Both the position numbers and the translations under genes were made by a program. The notes under the pieces were generated by a model. That model was not told where the DNA came from and made no database searches. It saw only the letters and a program-made list of their open reading frames with translations. Shown in pieces: positions 8,808-15,014 of a DNA stretch of 64,000 nt. Position 1 is the stretch's first letter, and each line of letters starts with the position of its first letter. This DNA comes from Cupriavidus necator (GTDB lineage: Bacteria; Pseudomonadota; Gammaproteobacteria; Burkholderiales; Burkholderiaceae), in the NCBI RefSeq assembly GCF_013141915.1, contig NZ_SROX01000001.1, forward strand, positions 434,001-498,000, given 5' to 3'.

Positions 8808-9500
8808 TCAGGCGGAGGCGGTGCCGGCCTGCGCAAAGCGCGAAGCTAGCCAGGCGCCGATAGCGGCAATCTCTTCCAGGCAGACCGAATGGCCCATCGG
8901 ATAGGTGTGCCAGGTCACCGGATTTGTCCGCGCCTGCACGAAATCACGTGCGGCCACGCCGAGGGCCAGCGGCACCACTTCGTCTTGCGTGCCATGGGCG
9001 GCAAACACCGGCGTAGCCGCGTTGGCCGCGCTGGCTTCGGCAGCGAGCGTCGACGGTGCGGGCATGTACGTGGATAGCGCGACGATACCGGCCAGCGGCT
9101 CGGCGTGGGTCAGTCCCGTCGTGTAGGCAATGGCGCCGCCTTGCGAAAAGCCTGCCAGCACAATGCGCCCGCTCGGGATGCCGCGCGCGTTCTCTCGTGC
9201 GATCAGGGCGCGAATGGCATCGCAGGAAGCGCGGATGCCGGCCTCGTCGGCGCGTCGGCCTGCCTGATCAAGGGACACGATGTCATACCAGGCTGGCATG
9301 ACATAGCCACCATTGCAGGTCACCGGAATCGCCGGGGCATGCGGAAAGATAAAGCGCACGCCGGGCGAGGCCGGCAGCCGCAACTCCGGCACCACCGGGG
9401 CGAAGTCACTGCCATCGGCGCCCAGTCCGTGCATCCAGATGACGGCGCAGCCGGGATTGGGCGCGGTTTCAATTTCGATCGCGGGCAGCAGTTCGCTCAT
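8808..9500 (-). CDS. Carboxylesterase/phospholipase, alpha/beta hydrolase (EstB/YpfH type)
   Basis: A 230-residue cytoplasmic esterase of the carboxylesterase-2 (phospholipase/carboxylesterase) family. The oxyanion region is WMHGLGADGSDFAPVVPEL, the nucleophile Ser119 lies in GFSQGG, and Asp173 (GTQDEVVP) and His204 (MGHSV) complete the triad. The family cleaves short-chain acyl esters and, in some members, thioesters. The length and motif order match the family without gaps. It is probably first in a unit with the gene at 8382-8750. Confidence 0.92.
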   Translation of the reverse strand: MSELLPAIEIETAPNPGCAVIWMHGLGADGSDFAPVVPELRLPASPGVRFIFPHAPAIPVTCNGGYVMPAWYDIVSLDQAGRRADEAGIRASCDAIRALIARENARGIPSGRIVLAGFSQGGAIAYTTGLTHAEPLAGIVALSTYMPAPSTLAAEASAANAATPVFAAHGTQDEVVPLALGVAARDFVQARTNPVTWHTYPMGHSVCLEEIAAIGAWLASRFAQAGTASA

Positions 9501-9612
9501 GGGGCCGGTTCCTGTGGAGGGTCTGCCTGCGCCATGCGGGCGTCAGGCAGCGCGAGTATCGCACAGGTCCGGGGCCTGCCTTTACCGCATGCTGCCCCGG
9601 CATGGACCCGCG

Positions 9613-9897
9613 TCAGGCCGCGGACGGAACGATCGGCACCGTGGTCAGGCCCGGCGTGCGCGCCGGCAGCTCGGGGATCGCCGGAGGCGTGGCGCGGCGC
9701 TTGTCGACCACGTCTTCCACGCCCTTGGCCGCGACATCCTCCAGGAACGCCACCATGTCGCGGTAGTAGGCCACCTGCATCTGTGCCTCGAGCAAGCGCC
9801 GTTCGGCCTGGAATAGCGTCAGCCTCATGTCTTGCAGTTCCCTTTCGGCGATTTTTTCCGGGGTCGGTGGACTGAACAAGTTTGCAAGCCAACGCAT
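9613..9897 (-). CDS. Small coiled-coil-like protein of unknown function
   Basis: The start MRWLANLFSPPTPEK gives 94 residues and is backed by GGAGGT at good spacing; in-frame upstream ATGs lack a ribosome site. Residues about 13-50 form a continuous amphipathic helix (EKIAERELQDMRLTLFQAER, then RLLEAQMQVAYYRDMVAFL), consistent with a short coiled coil. The C terminus is Pro-rich. No family was recognised, and nothing near it suggests a role. Confidence 0.6.
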   Translation of the reverse strand: MRWLANLFSPPTPEKIAERELQDMRLTLFQAERRLLEAQMQVAYYRDMVAFLEDVAAKGVEDVVDKRRATPPAIPELPARTPGLTTVPIVPSAA

Positions 9898-10047
9898 GGC
9901 AGTACCTCCAGTGCTGTCAACAGCGAGTTTGCGTGCTTTCGCCATGAGGACAAATATAGACAAGAAATCGATAACGCGTCCCTCGGACACTTGGCCGTGG
10001 CGCCTCGCCCACAAGGATGATTGCCGCTTGCCGGACTCTACGTTAGA

Positions 10048-10974
10048 TTAATCGGCCATGATGCTGCCGGCATCGCGCGCTTGCTGCGACGGCGCTTGCG
10101 CGCTGGTCGCCTGAGCATGCATGAAGCGCAGGATCGGCGGCCAGAACGTGTCGATATGCTCGGGCAGTATGGCCGCATCGTGCGGCATGGCATCGTGCAT
10201 GACCAGCGCATGCAGATGCCTGGCAGCGCTTGCAACGCGCTCAGCATGGGGCGGCACGATGACCACGTCGTCACGGCTGTGTACTACCAGCAGCGGCCGT
10301 TCCAGCTTGCTTGCGCGCGCCGCGTTGTTCCACGGATCCGGCAGCAGCCACGCGGCCCATGCGGGGATACGGCCAGTTTGCACCGCGGCCAGCCGCGCCG
10401 AGCTGAAGCCTGCGGCAATGACATAGCCATCCGGCTGCGGAGCGAAACGCCGCGCCACGTCAAGCAGGATGCCCGAGCCCAACGAATGTCCCAGCACCAC
10501 GCGCCGTTTCGATTGCGGGGTGGCGGCGATGAACTGCCCGTAGGCAGCCAGTGCATCCTGCCGCAGCCGGCGCACGCTTGGCCGTCCGGTGCTGCGCCCA
10601 TAGCCGCTGTAATCGAACACGTAGGAAGCGATCCCCGCATCGGCCAGCATGGCCTGCACCGGCGCCCAGTCCGGCACGCATTCGTTGTCGCCATGGCACA
10701 CCATCAGTGCCGGCGCTTCGGAGCTAGCCACCGGCATGAAGGCCGCGTGCAGGGTGCGGTCCCCGCTGGCGAAGGTGGCGTGGCGCACCGTAGGGGTGGA
10801 ATTGTCAGGGGTGCCCGCGTTGCTTGTCTCATCCTTCGGCGTGACAAACGCTTTGCGCTCCAGCGCACGAAACAGCAGATGCCGCGCCACACCGGCCGCC
10901 ACGGCCATGCCCGCGGCCGCGGCCAACCAGCGGTGACGGGCCGGGCGAGGAGGGTGGCTGGGGTCAAGGCTCAT
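10048..10974 (-). CDS. Alpha/beta hydrolase with N-terminal membrane anchor
   Basis: A 308-residue protein. Residues about 16-36 are hydrophobic and form an uncleaved anchor or signal. The hydrolase core follows with LMVCHGDNECV (oxyanion loop), YSGYGRSTG, the nucleophile Ser164 in LGHSLGSG, and an acid in VVHSRDDVVIVP. The layout resembles the ABHD17/YqiA-like serine hydrolases found in proteobacterial membranes. The substrate is unknown. The gene is transcribed away from the repeat-protein module that begins near 11074. Confidence 0.85.
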   Translation of the reverse strand: MSLDPSHPPRPARHRWLAAAAGMAVAAGVARHLLFRALERKAFVTPKDETSNAGTPDNSTPTVRHATFASGDRTLHAAFMPVASSEAPALMVCHGDNECVPDWAPVQAMLADAGIASYVFDYSGYGRSTGRPSVRRLRQDALAAYGQFIAATPQSKRRVVLGHSLGSGILLDVARRFAPQPDGYVIAAGFSSARLAAVQTGRIPAWAAWLLPDPWNNAARASKLERPLLVVHSRDDVVIVPPHAERVASAARHLHALVMHDAMPHDAAILPEHIDTFWPPILRFMHAQATSAQAPSQQARDAGSIMAD

Positions 10975-11100
10975 GGATGGCGCCGGGAAAGGATTCTCTT
11001 CAGGCTAGCAGGCAGTGGACGGCGAGTGAAGAACGGTTCATTTGAATGCGCTTCTGCTTGTCGGATATCCCCGCTATCGCTCCGATAGATATCTTTTTCC

Positions 11101-11129
11101 TTGACTATCTACCTACCAGTAGATAGCAT
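11101..11129 (+). promoter_or_regulatory. Module A promoter P1 overlapped by operator O1
   Basis: TTGACT (11101-11106) and TAGCAT (11124-11129) are spaced 17 bases apart. Within this promoter CTATCTAC (11105-11112) and GTAGATAG (11119-11126) form a perfect 8-bp inverted repeat. The same arrangement recurs in module B. The site is the expected binding place for the linked TetR regulators. An IR and T-run at 11074-11100 precede it. Confidence 0.7.
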
Positions 11130-11196
11130 TCACTCCATGGCACCGCTGCACTGTCCAGCGACAGCGAAAGGCACCAAGATGTGGCGATTCCATGGC

Positions 11197-11218
11197 ATGA
11201 CCTAGACGGTCATTTTTT
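11197..11218 (+). terminator. Terminator-like hairpin in the module A leader
   Basis: ATGACC (11197-11202) pairs with GGTCAT (11208-11213), and a run of six T ends at 11218. It lies about 80 bases after the promoter and 110 bases before the repeat-protein gene. A different sequence with the same form sits at the equivalent place in module B. Premature termination (attenuation or a small RNA) is inferred. Confidence 0.45.
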
Positions 11219-11233
11219 CAGGCCCGCAAATCT

Positions 11234-11247
11234 ATCTACTAGTAGAT
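11234..11247. promoter_or_regulatory. Operator-like palindrome O2, module A
   Basis: ATCTACTAGTAGAT is a perfect 14-bp palindrome carrying the same TCTAC/GTAGA half-sites as O1. It is embedded in a larger inverted repeat, TTTTCAGGC (11215-11223) with GCCTGAAAA (11252-11260), so it may act as DNA operator, RNA structure, or both. Confidence 0.6.
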
Positions 11248-11327
11248 GCGAGCCTGAAAAGCGACCCCCGAATAGCTACTGATACCGAATTGACGCGATC
11301 CGAACCATCGCACCCCAGGAGCCCATC

Positions 11328-11750
11328 ATGACCAAGACCACCAAGACCCTGATCACCGCCGCCACCCTTGCCGCCGCGCTCGTCGGCGGTGTGGCGCAGG
11401 CGGCCAGCGTGCAGGACAACGCCGGGGACAAGTACGGCTACAGCTATCGCGTCGGCAAGGCCGATGCCTTTACCGACGGTGCCCGTACCGGCAAGTTCGA
11501 CCCGTTCACGGAAGGCGCCCGCGTTGGCAAGTTCGACCCGTTCACGGAAGGCGCCCGCGTTGGCAAGTTCGACCCGTTCACCGAAGGCGCACGCGTCGGC
11601 AAGACCGACCCTTACACCGACGGCTTCCGCACCGTGGCTGGCCTGGACCGCACCGGCATCTCCGCCGAGCCGGCCCGCAGCTTCGACCCGTACACGGACG
11701 GCGCGCGCGTCGGCAAGGCCGACCCCTATACCGACGGCGCCCTCGCCTGA
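11328..11750 (+). CDS. Secreted 12-residue-repeat protein, module A
   Basis: A 140-residue protein starts with a Sec signal peptide ending near AQAA (residue 25). The mature part is built from repeats of the form GKxDPFTEGARV: one degenerate copy, three nearly exact copies, then DPYTDGFRT, SFDPYTDGARV and KADPYTDGALA. The DNA carries exact 36-base tandem copies. Each repeat brings an Asp-Pro-aromatic-Thr-acid-Gly turn with one Lys and one Arg, which could bind metal or anions, but no known family was recognised. It is first in a unit with the 33-residue membrane peptide at 11823 and faces operator-bound control from TetR1. A paralogue lies at 12974-13480. Confidence 0.8.
   Translation: MTKTTKTLITAATLAAALVGGVAQAASVQDNAGDKYGYSYRVGKADAFTDGARTGKFDPFTEGARVGKFDPFTEGARVGKFDPFTEGARVGKTDPYTDGFRTVAGLDRTGISAEPARSFDPYTDGARVGKADPYTDGALA
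11490..11597 (+). repeat. 36-bp coding tandem repeat (three units)
   Basis: Units at 11490-11525 and 11526-11561 are identical, and the unit at 11562-11597 differs at a few third positions. Each encodes GKFDPFTEGARV. Near-identity suggests recent copy-number change by slippage or recombination. Confidence 0.9.
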
Positions 11751-11789
11751 TTGCTGCCGGCGCTGGCCGGCGGCCCACACTTTACGATG

Positions 11790-11804
11790 GCGGCCGGTGG
11801 CCGC
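11790..11804 (+). promoter_or_regulatory. Intercistronic hairpin before the module A membrane peptide
   Basis: GCGGCC and GGCCGC flank GGT, 18 bases before the start codon at 11823. A longer hairpin (13518-13537) occupies the same place in module B. It may stabilise or tune the downstream cistron. Confidence 0.35.
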
Positions 11805-11822
11805 TGTCCGATGGAGTCCATC

Positions 11823-11924
11823 ATGAGTTTGCGTGACAGCATCCTGTTGCTTGGCGGATGGCTGGTACTCTGCGTGACGAGTGGCTCGATGATCACCTTC
11901 GCCGCGCAGGTCCTGCCTGGCTAA
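11823..11924 (+). CDS. 33-residue membrane peptide, module A
   Basis: ATG at 11823 opens a 33-codon frame encoding MSLRDSILLLGGWLVLCVTS and 13 more residues, ending in QVLPG. A GGAG ribosome site lies 8 bases upstream. Residues about 6-28 are a single transmembrane helix. A paralogous peptide of identical length at 13555 shares RD, LGGW, LC, SGS, IT, AQ and LP. Conservation of peptide length and sequence while DNA differs shows it is translated. Function is unknown; partnership with the repeat protein is inferred from co-duplication. Confidence 0.8.
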   Translation: MSLRDSILLLGGWLVLCVTSGSMITFAAQVLPG

Positions 11925-11941
11925 CCCCATGTTGTGCACAG

Positions 11942-11981
11942 TGCCCCGAGGCTAGGGAATTACCCCAGCCTCGGGGCATTT
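11942..11981 (+). terminator. Terminator between module A membrane peptide and tetR1
   Basis: TGCCCCGAGGCT (11942-11953) and AGCCTCGGGGCA (11967-11978) form a 12-bp stem followed by TTTC. It separates the repeat-protein unit from tetR1, which has its own promoter. Confidence 0.75.
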
Positions 11982-11985
11982 CAAC

Positions 11986-12014
11986 TTGAGCGTCTATCTT
12001 CGCGTAGATAAACT
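11986..12014 (+). promoter_or_regulatory. tetR1 promoter with operator O3
   Basis: TTGAGC (11986-11991) and TAAACT (12009-12014) are 17 bases apart. Between them TATCTTC and GTAGATA (about 11994-12009) form an inverted repeat of the O1/O2 type around GC. The predicted start site, about 7 bases after the -10, coincides with the ATG at 12021, so the message may be leaderless. Autoregulation is inferred. Confidence 0.6.
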
Positions 12015-12020
12015 GATCGC

Positions 12021-12587
12021 ATGAAGACTCAATCCGTACGCGAGCAGTTGCTCGAGCACACCCTGATCCTGATCCGCCGGCGCGGCTTCAATGGCTTCAG
12101 CTACCGCGACCTGGCGGAGCTGGTCGGCGTGAAGACCTCCAGCATCCACTATTACTTTCCGACCAAGGAAGACCTAGTCCAGGAAGCGGTGAAGGAATAC
12201 AGCGCCCGCCTGGCCGAGCGCATCAATGCCATCGACACCAGCTTGCCGGTCACCGAGCAGGCGGCTATCTACCTGGCGCCATTCCGCGCCAGCTGCGGCT
12301 CGGACCAGATCTGCCTGTGCGGCATGCTGTCGACCGAGACGCTGTGCCTGCCCGAGACCGTGCACAAGATGCTGAAGGGCTTCTACCTGCTGAACGAGCA
12401 ATGGCTGGCCGGGCTGCTGGAGCGCGCCCAGCCACACCGCAGCACGCCGTTCCCGGTGCCGCCGGCGCGGCTGGCCCAAGTGGTGTTCGGCTCGCTGCAG
12501 AGCGGGCTGATTGCGGCACGGCTGTTCGGCACGTCGGACCGTGTCGAGGCCGCTGCCGATACGCTGATGGCCGCCGTAGCCGGTTAA
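12021..12587 (+). CDS. TetR-family regulator TetR1, module A
   Basis: A 188-residue TetR-family repressor. The N-terminal DNA-binding domain contains FSYRDLAELVGVKTSSIHYYF, the helix-turn-helix with its usual YYF end at residue 46. The ligand domain has a cysteine cluster (Cys92, Cys98, Cys100, Cys109) recalling electrophile-sensing regulators such as NemR, although that role is inference. It probably binds the TATCTAC/GTAGATA palindromes at O1, O2 and its own promoter. TetR2 at 13689 shares an almost identical DNA-binding domain, so the two likely recognise each other's sites. A terminator follows at 12620. Confidence 0.9.
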   Translation: MKTQSVREQLLEHTLILIRRRGFNGFSYRDLAELVGVKTSSIHYYFPTKEDLVQEAVKEYSARLAERINAIDTSLPVTEQAAIYLAPFRASCGSDQICLCGMLSTETLCLPETVHKMLKGFYLLNEQWLAGLLERAQPHRSTPFPVPPARLAQVVFGSLQSGLIAARLFGTSDRVEAAADTLMAAVAG

Positions 12588-12619
12588 ATTTGCGCGCGCT
12601 ATCCGTAGCGCGTCGGAAG

Positions 12620-12654
12620 CCGTCATGGGGTGCAAGCCGCATGACGGTTTTTTT
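12620..12654 (+). terminator. Terminator after tetR1
   Basis: CCGTCATG (12620-12627) pairs with CATGACGG (12640-12647), followed by TTTTTTT. It ends module A. The remaining bases up to 12727 show nothing clear. Confidence 0.9.
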
Positions 12655-12754
12655 ATGTACGCATGGTTAGCGGGCGCAGTCTTGAAAACCATTTGAAAAC
12701 AACGACTTGACGCGTCATCGAGGATCGCTATCGGGACCATAGAAAAGTTTTTCC

Positions 12755-12783
12755 TTGACTGTCTACCTAGTAGTAGATAGTAT
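12755..12783 (+). promoter_or_regulatory. Module B promoter P1 overlapped by operator O1'
   Basis: TTGACT (12755-12760) and TAGTAT (12778-12783) are 17 bases apart. CTGTCTAC (12759-12766) and GTAGATAG (12773-12780) form the overlapping operator, with one mismatch in the left arm. Sequence from GCTATCG through CCTTGACT upstream also matches module A. Confidence 0.7.
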
Positions 12784-12851
12784 TCAGTCCATGGAAGCGC
12801 AGCACCGTCAGCAACCAGCAACACCAGGCGGCACTGGCGATCCCATTGCAC

Positions 12852-12873
12852 GACCGGCAGCGGTCATTTTTTT
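12852..12873 (+). terminator. Terminator-like hairpin in the module B leader
   Basis: GACCG (12852-12856) and CGGTC (12861-12865) form a short GC stem with a GCAG loop, then A and seven T. Its position matches the leader terminator of module A while the stem sequence differs. Confidence 0.45.
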
Positions 12874-12882
12874 GAGACCGTC

Positions 12883-12902
12883 CATCTATCTACTGATAGA
12901 TG
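12883..12902. promoter_or_regulatory. Operator-like palindrome O2', module B
   Basis: CATCTATC (12883-12890) and GATAGATG (12895-12902) form a perfect 8-bp inverted repeat around TACT. It is the counterpart of O2 and again lies inside a wider inverted repeat (TTTGA with TCAAA, CCG with CGG). Confidence 0.6.
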
Positions 12903-12973
12903 CGGAATCAAAGAAGAGGCTGCTCGAACAACCGAATTGACGCGATACCGAACCATCGCCCCAGGAGCCCATC

Positions 12974-13480
12974 ATGACCAAGACCACCAAGACCCTGATC
13001 ACCGCCGCCACCCTTGCCGCCGCGCTTGTCGGCGGTGTGGCGCAGGCGGCCAGCGTGCAGGACAACGCCGGGGACAAGTACGGCTACAGCTATCGCGTCG
13101 GCAAGGCCGATGCCTTTACCGACGGTGCCCGCACCGGGAAGTTCGACACGTTCACGGAAGGCGCGCGCAGCGGCAAGTTCGACCCCTTCACCGAAGGCGC
13201 ACGTGTCGGCAAGATTGACCCGTACACCGACGGCGCGCGCACGGTCGCGGCCACGGTGCCGGCCGACAGCTACGGCTACAACTACCGCAGCGGCCAGGCC
13301 GACCCGTTCACCGACGGCGCCCGCGTTGGCAAGTTCGACCCGTACACCGATGGGGCCCGCACGGTAGCCGGCCTGGACCGCAGCGGCGTATCGGCCGAGC
13401 CGGCCCGCAGCTTCGACCCGTACACGGACGGTGCTCGCGTGGGCAAGGCCGACCCCTATACCGACGGCGCCATCGCCTGA
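12974..13480 (+). CDS. Secreted 12-residue-repeat protein, module B
   Basis: A 168-residue paralogue of the protein at 11328. The signal peptide is identical, and the first 30 or so mature residues match almost exactly. It has about seven repeats of the form GKxDP(F/Y)T(D/E)GAR, and differs from module A by a 28-residue insertion beginning VAATVPADSYGYNYRSGQAD, which itself repeats the N-terminal YGYxYRxGxAD motif. The C-terminal linker VAGLDRSGVSAEPARSFDPY is shared. Its repeats are less identical than those of module A, so the module A array looks more recently homogenised. It is followed by a 33-residue membrane peptide and tetR2 without a clear terminator. Confidence 0.8.
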   Translation: MTKTTKTLITAATLAAALVGGVAQAASVQDNAGDKYGYSYRVGKADAFTDGARTGKFDTFTEGARSGKFDPFTEGARVGKIDPYTDGARTVAATVPADSYGYNYRSGQADPFTDGARVGKFDPYTDGARTVAGLDRSGVSAEPARSFDPYTDGARVGKADPYTDGAIA

Positions 13481-13517
13481 CAGCCGGCCGGCCACGCGCC
13501 GGCCATCGAAAACCACA

Positions 13518-13537
13518 GGGCCGCCACGGTGCGGCCC
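13518..13537 (+). promoter_or_regulatory. Intercistronic hairpin before the module B membrane peptide
   Basis: GGGCCGC and GCGGCCC form a 7-bp stem 17 bases before the ATG at 13555. No T-run follows closely, so it is more likely a processing or attenuating structure than a full terminator. Confidence 0.35.
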
Positions 13538-13554
13538 CGCTTCAGGAGTTGATC

Positions 13555-13656
13555 ATGCGTTGGCGTGACACTGCGCTGATCCTGGGCGGATGGGTAGGCC
13601 TTTGCCTTGCAAGCGGGTCGCTCATCACGCTGATCGCACAAACGCTGCCGGCCTGA
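13555..13656 (+). CDS. 33-residue membrane peptide, module B
   Basis: ATG at 13555 follows AGGAG by 7 bases and encodes 33 residues, MRWRDTALILGGWVGLCLAS then a tail ending QTLPA. One transmembrane helix covers about residues 6-28. Compared with the module A peptide, it has the same length and 16 or more identical positions, concentrated in LGGW, LC, SGS, IT, AQ and LP. tetR2 starts 32 bases later, so both are likely on one message. Confidence 0.8.
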   Translation: MRWRDTALILGGWVGLCLASGSLITLIAQTLPA

Positions 13657-13688
13657 ATGGCGCGGCGGCAAGCCGAGGAGTGGATGCC

Positions 13689-14276
13689 ATGAACACCCCA
13701 ACCGTACGCGAGCAACTGGTCGAACACGCGCTGGTGCTGATACGCCGCAGGGGATTCAATGGCTTCAGCTACCGCGACCTGGCCGAACTGGTCGGCGTCA
13801 AGACCTCGAGCATCCATTACTACTTCCCATCCAAGGACGACCTGGTGCTCGAAGCGGTGCGCGAATACAGCGCGCGCAAGCGGGCACGGCTGCAGGCCAT
13901 CGATACCACCCTGCCGTGCGCCGAGCAGGCGCGGCGATACCTCGAGCCGCTGCGCGGCGGCGCCTGCGCCGACCAGGCCTGCGTGGTGGGCATGTTGTCC
14001 GCCGACGTGCTGGCCATGCCTGAGGCCGTGCGCGTCGCGATGCAGGACTTCACCCGCCTTAACGAGCAGTGGCTGGCGCGCCTGCTTGAACAGGCAGCCG
14101 CGCGGGGCGCGGCGCCGTTTCCGCTGCCGCCGCAACAGTTGGCACAGGTGATATTCGGCGCGCTGCAGAATGGGTTGACCAGTGCGCGGCTGTTCGGTAC
14201 GTGGGAACGAGTCGATGCCGCGGCGGCGCTGCTGGCCAGCGCCATGCCGGTAGAGGCGGCGCTAGCCGAAGCGTGA
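13689..14276 (+). CDS. TetR-family regulator TetR2, module B
   Basis: A 195-residue TetR-family protein. Residues 19-50 are nearly identical to TetR1 (RRRGFNGFSYRDLAELVGV then KTSSIHYYFPSKDD), so the DNA site should be shared. The ligand domain diverges more but keeps Cys98 and has Cys77 and Cys93. The start is backed by GAGGAG. Unlike tetR1 it has no promoter or operator of its own and appears to be co-transcribed with the repeat protein and membrane peptide. Its last bases overlap the end of the convergent hydrolase gene. Confidence 0.9.
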   Translation: MNTPTVREQLVEHALVLIRRRGFNGFSYRDLAELVGVKTSSIHYYFPSKDDLVLEAVREYSARKRARLQAIDTTLPCAEQARRYLEPLRGGACADQACVVGMLSADVLAMPEAVRVAMQDFTRLNEQWLARLLEQAAARGAAPFPLPPQQLAQVIFGALQNGLTSARLFGTWERVDAAAALLASAMPVEAALAEA

Positions 14277-15014
14277 TGCGGCGCGTGCGACCGCATCGCA
14301 TAGCCACTGCGGATCGTCGTGCGGCAGGTCATGACCGGCCCAGTGGTGCATCTGCAAGGGCACTTCCCAGGCCTGCGCAATGCGCGCCGAGCAGGCCGGG
14401 TTGACCAGTCGGTCCGCCGCGGAGGCCAGCAGCAATACCGGACAACGCGGTGGCTCCGCGGGCGCGCAGTAGCGCGCAGCGGCAAGCAACTGCGCCAGCG
14501 CCGCCTGGCGCCTGACCGGAGCGTCCGCCGCGATGGCCTGCCAGTGCGCAAGGTCGCTGGCCAGCGTGTCGGTACGCGCGCAGGTGATGGCGTGGATGGT
14601 CCGCTCGCAATAGGCGCGATCCTGCCAGTGCCGTGCCATGCGCAGCAGGCTGGCCCAGTTGCGCGGGCGCAGGCGCTGCGTCGGCGTGCAGAAGGGGCGC
14701 ATGCTGGTATTGACCAGCACCAGGCCACTGACTTCTCCCGGACAGGTGCTGGCCCACTCGGTGGCGGCCATCGCACCCAGCGACATGGCCAGCACACGGT
14801 AAGGTCCCGGCACACCGGCGGCCGCCAGCTGGCGCCGCATCGTGGTGACCATCTCCCGCACGCTCCACGGCGCCGGCTGCGCCGACAGCGCGCCATTGCC
14901 GGGCAAGTCCGGCAACAGTGGACGTCCCAGCCCGGCCCCCTCCCACTGCGCCGGCAGTGTTCCCCAGTGGCGCGCTTCGCGCGTCAGTCCCCGCAAGAAT
15001 ACCCATCGGCTCAT
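14262..15014 (-). CDS. Alpha/beta hydrolase
   Basis: A 250-residue protein from MSRWVFLRGLTREARHWG. The fold is shown by the early HxG-like loop LRGLTREARHW, PDLPGNG, the nucleophile elbow LAMSLGAMAA, an acid in SAADRLVNP and the final His in WAGHDLPHDDP. It resembles small esterases of the pimeloyl-ACP methyl esterase type. It is the last gene of a three-gene unit: its ATG overlaps the stop of the M14 peptidase gene (ATGA). The 3' end overlaps tetR2 convergently by 15 bases. The substrate is unknown. Confidence 0.85.
   Translation of the reverse strand: MSRWVFLRGLTREARHWGTLPAQWEGAGLGRPLLPDLPGNGALSAQPAPWSVREMVTTMRRQLAAAGVPGPYRVLAMSLGAMAATEWASTCPGEVSGLVLVNTSMRPFCTPTQRLRPRNWASLLRMARHWQDRAYCERTIHAITCARTDTLASDLAHWQAIAADAPVRRQAALAQLLAAARYCAPAEPPRCPVLLLASAADRLVNPACSARIAQAWEVPLQMHHWAGHDLPHDDPQWLCDAVARAASRFG

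Noticed and set aside
11490-11597. Regular 36-bp repeats resembling a CRISPR array
   Set aside because: The units are directly contiguous with no spacers and encode GKFDPFTEGARV in frame within a signal-peptide protein.
12791-12940. Leader frames starting at the predicted transcription starts (22 codons at 11137, about 49 codons at 12791)
   Set aside because: Both begin with ATG near the predicted start site, but the encoded peptides are unrelated and there is no ribosome site, so translation is not supported.
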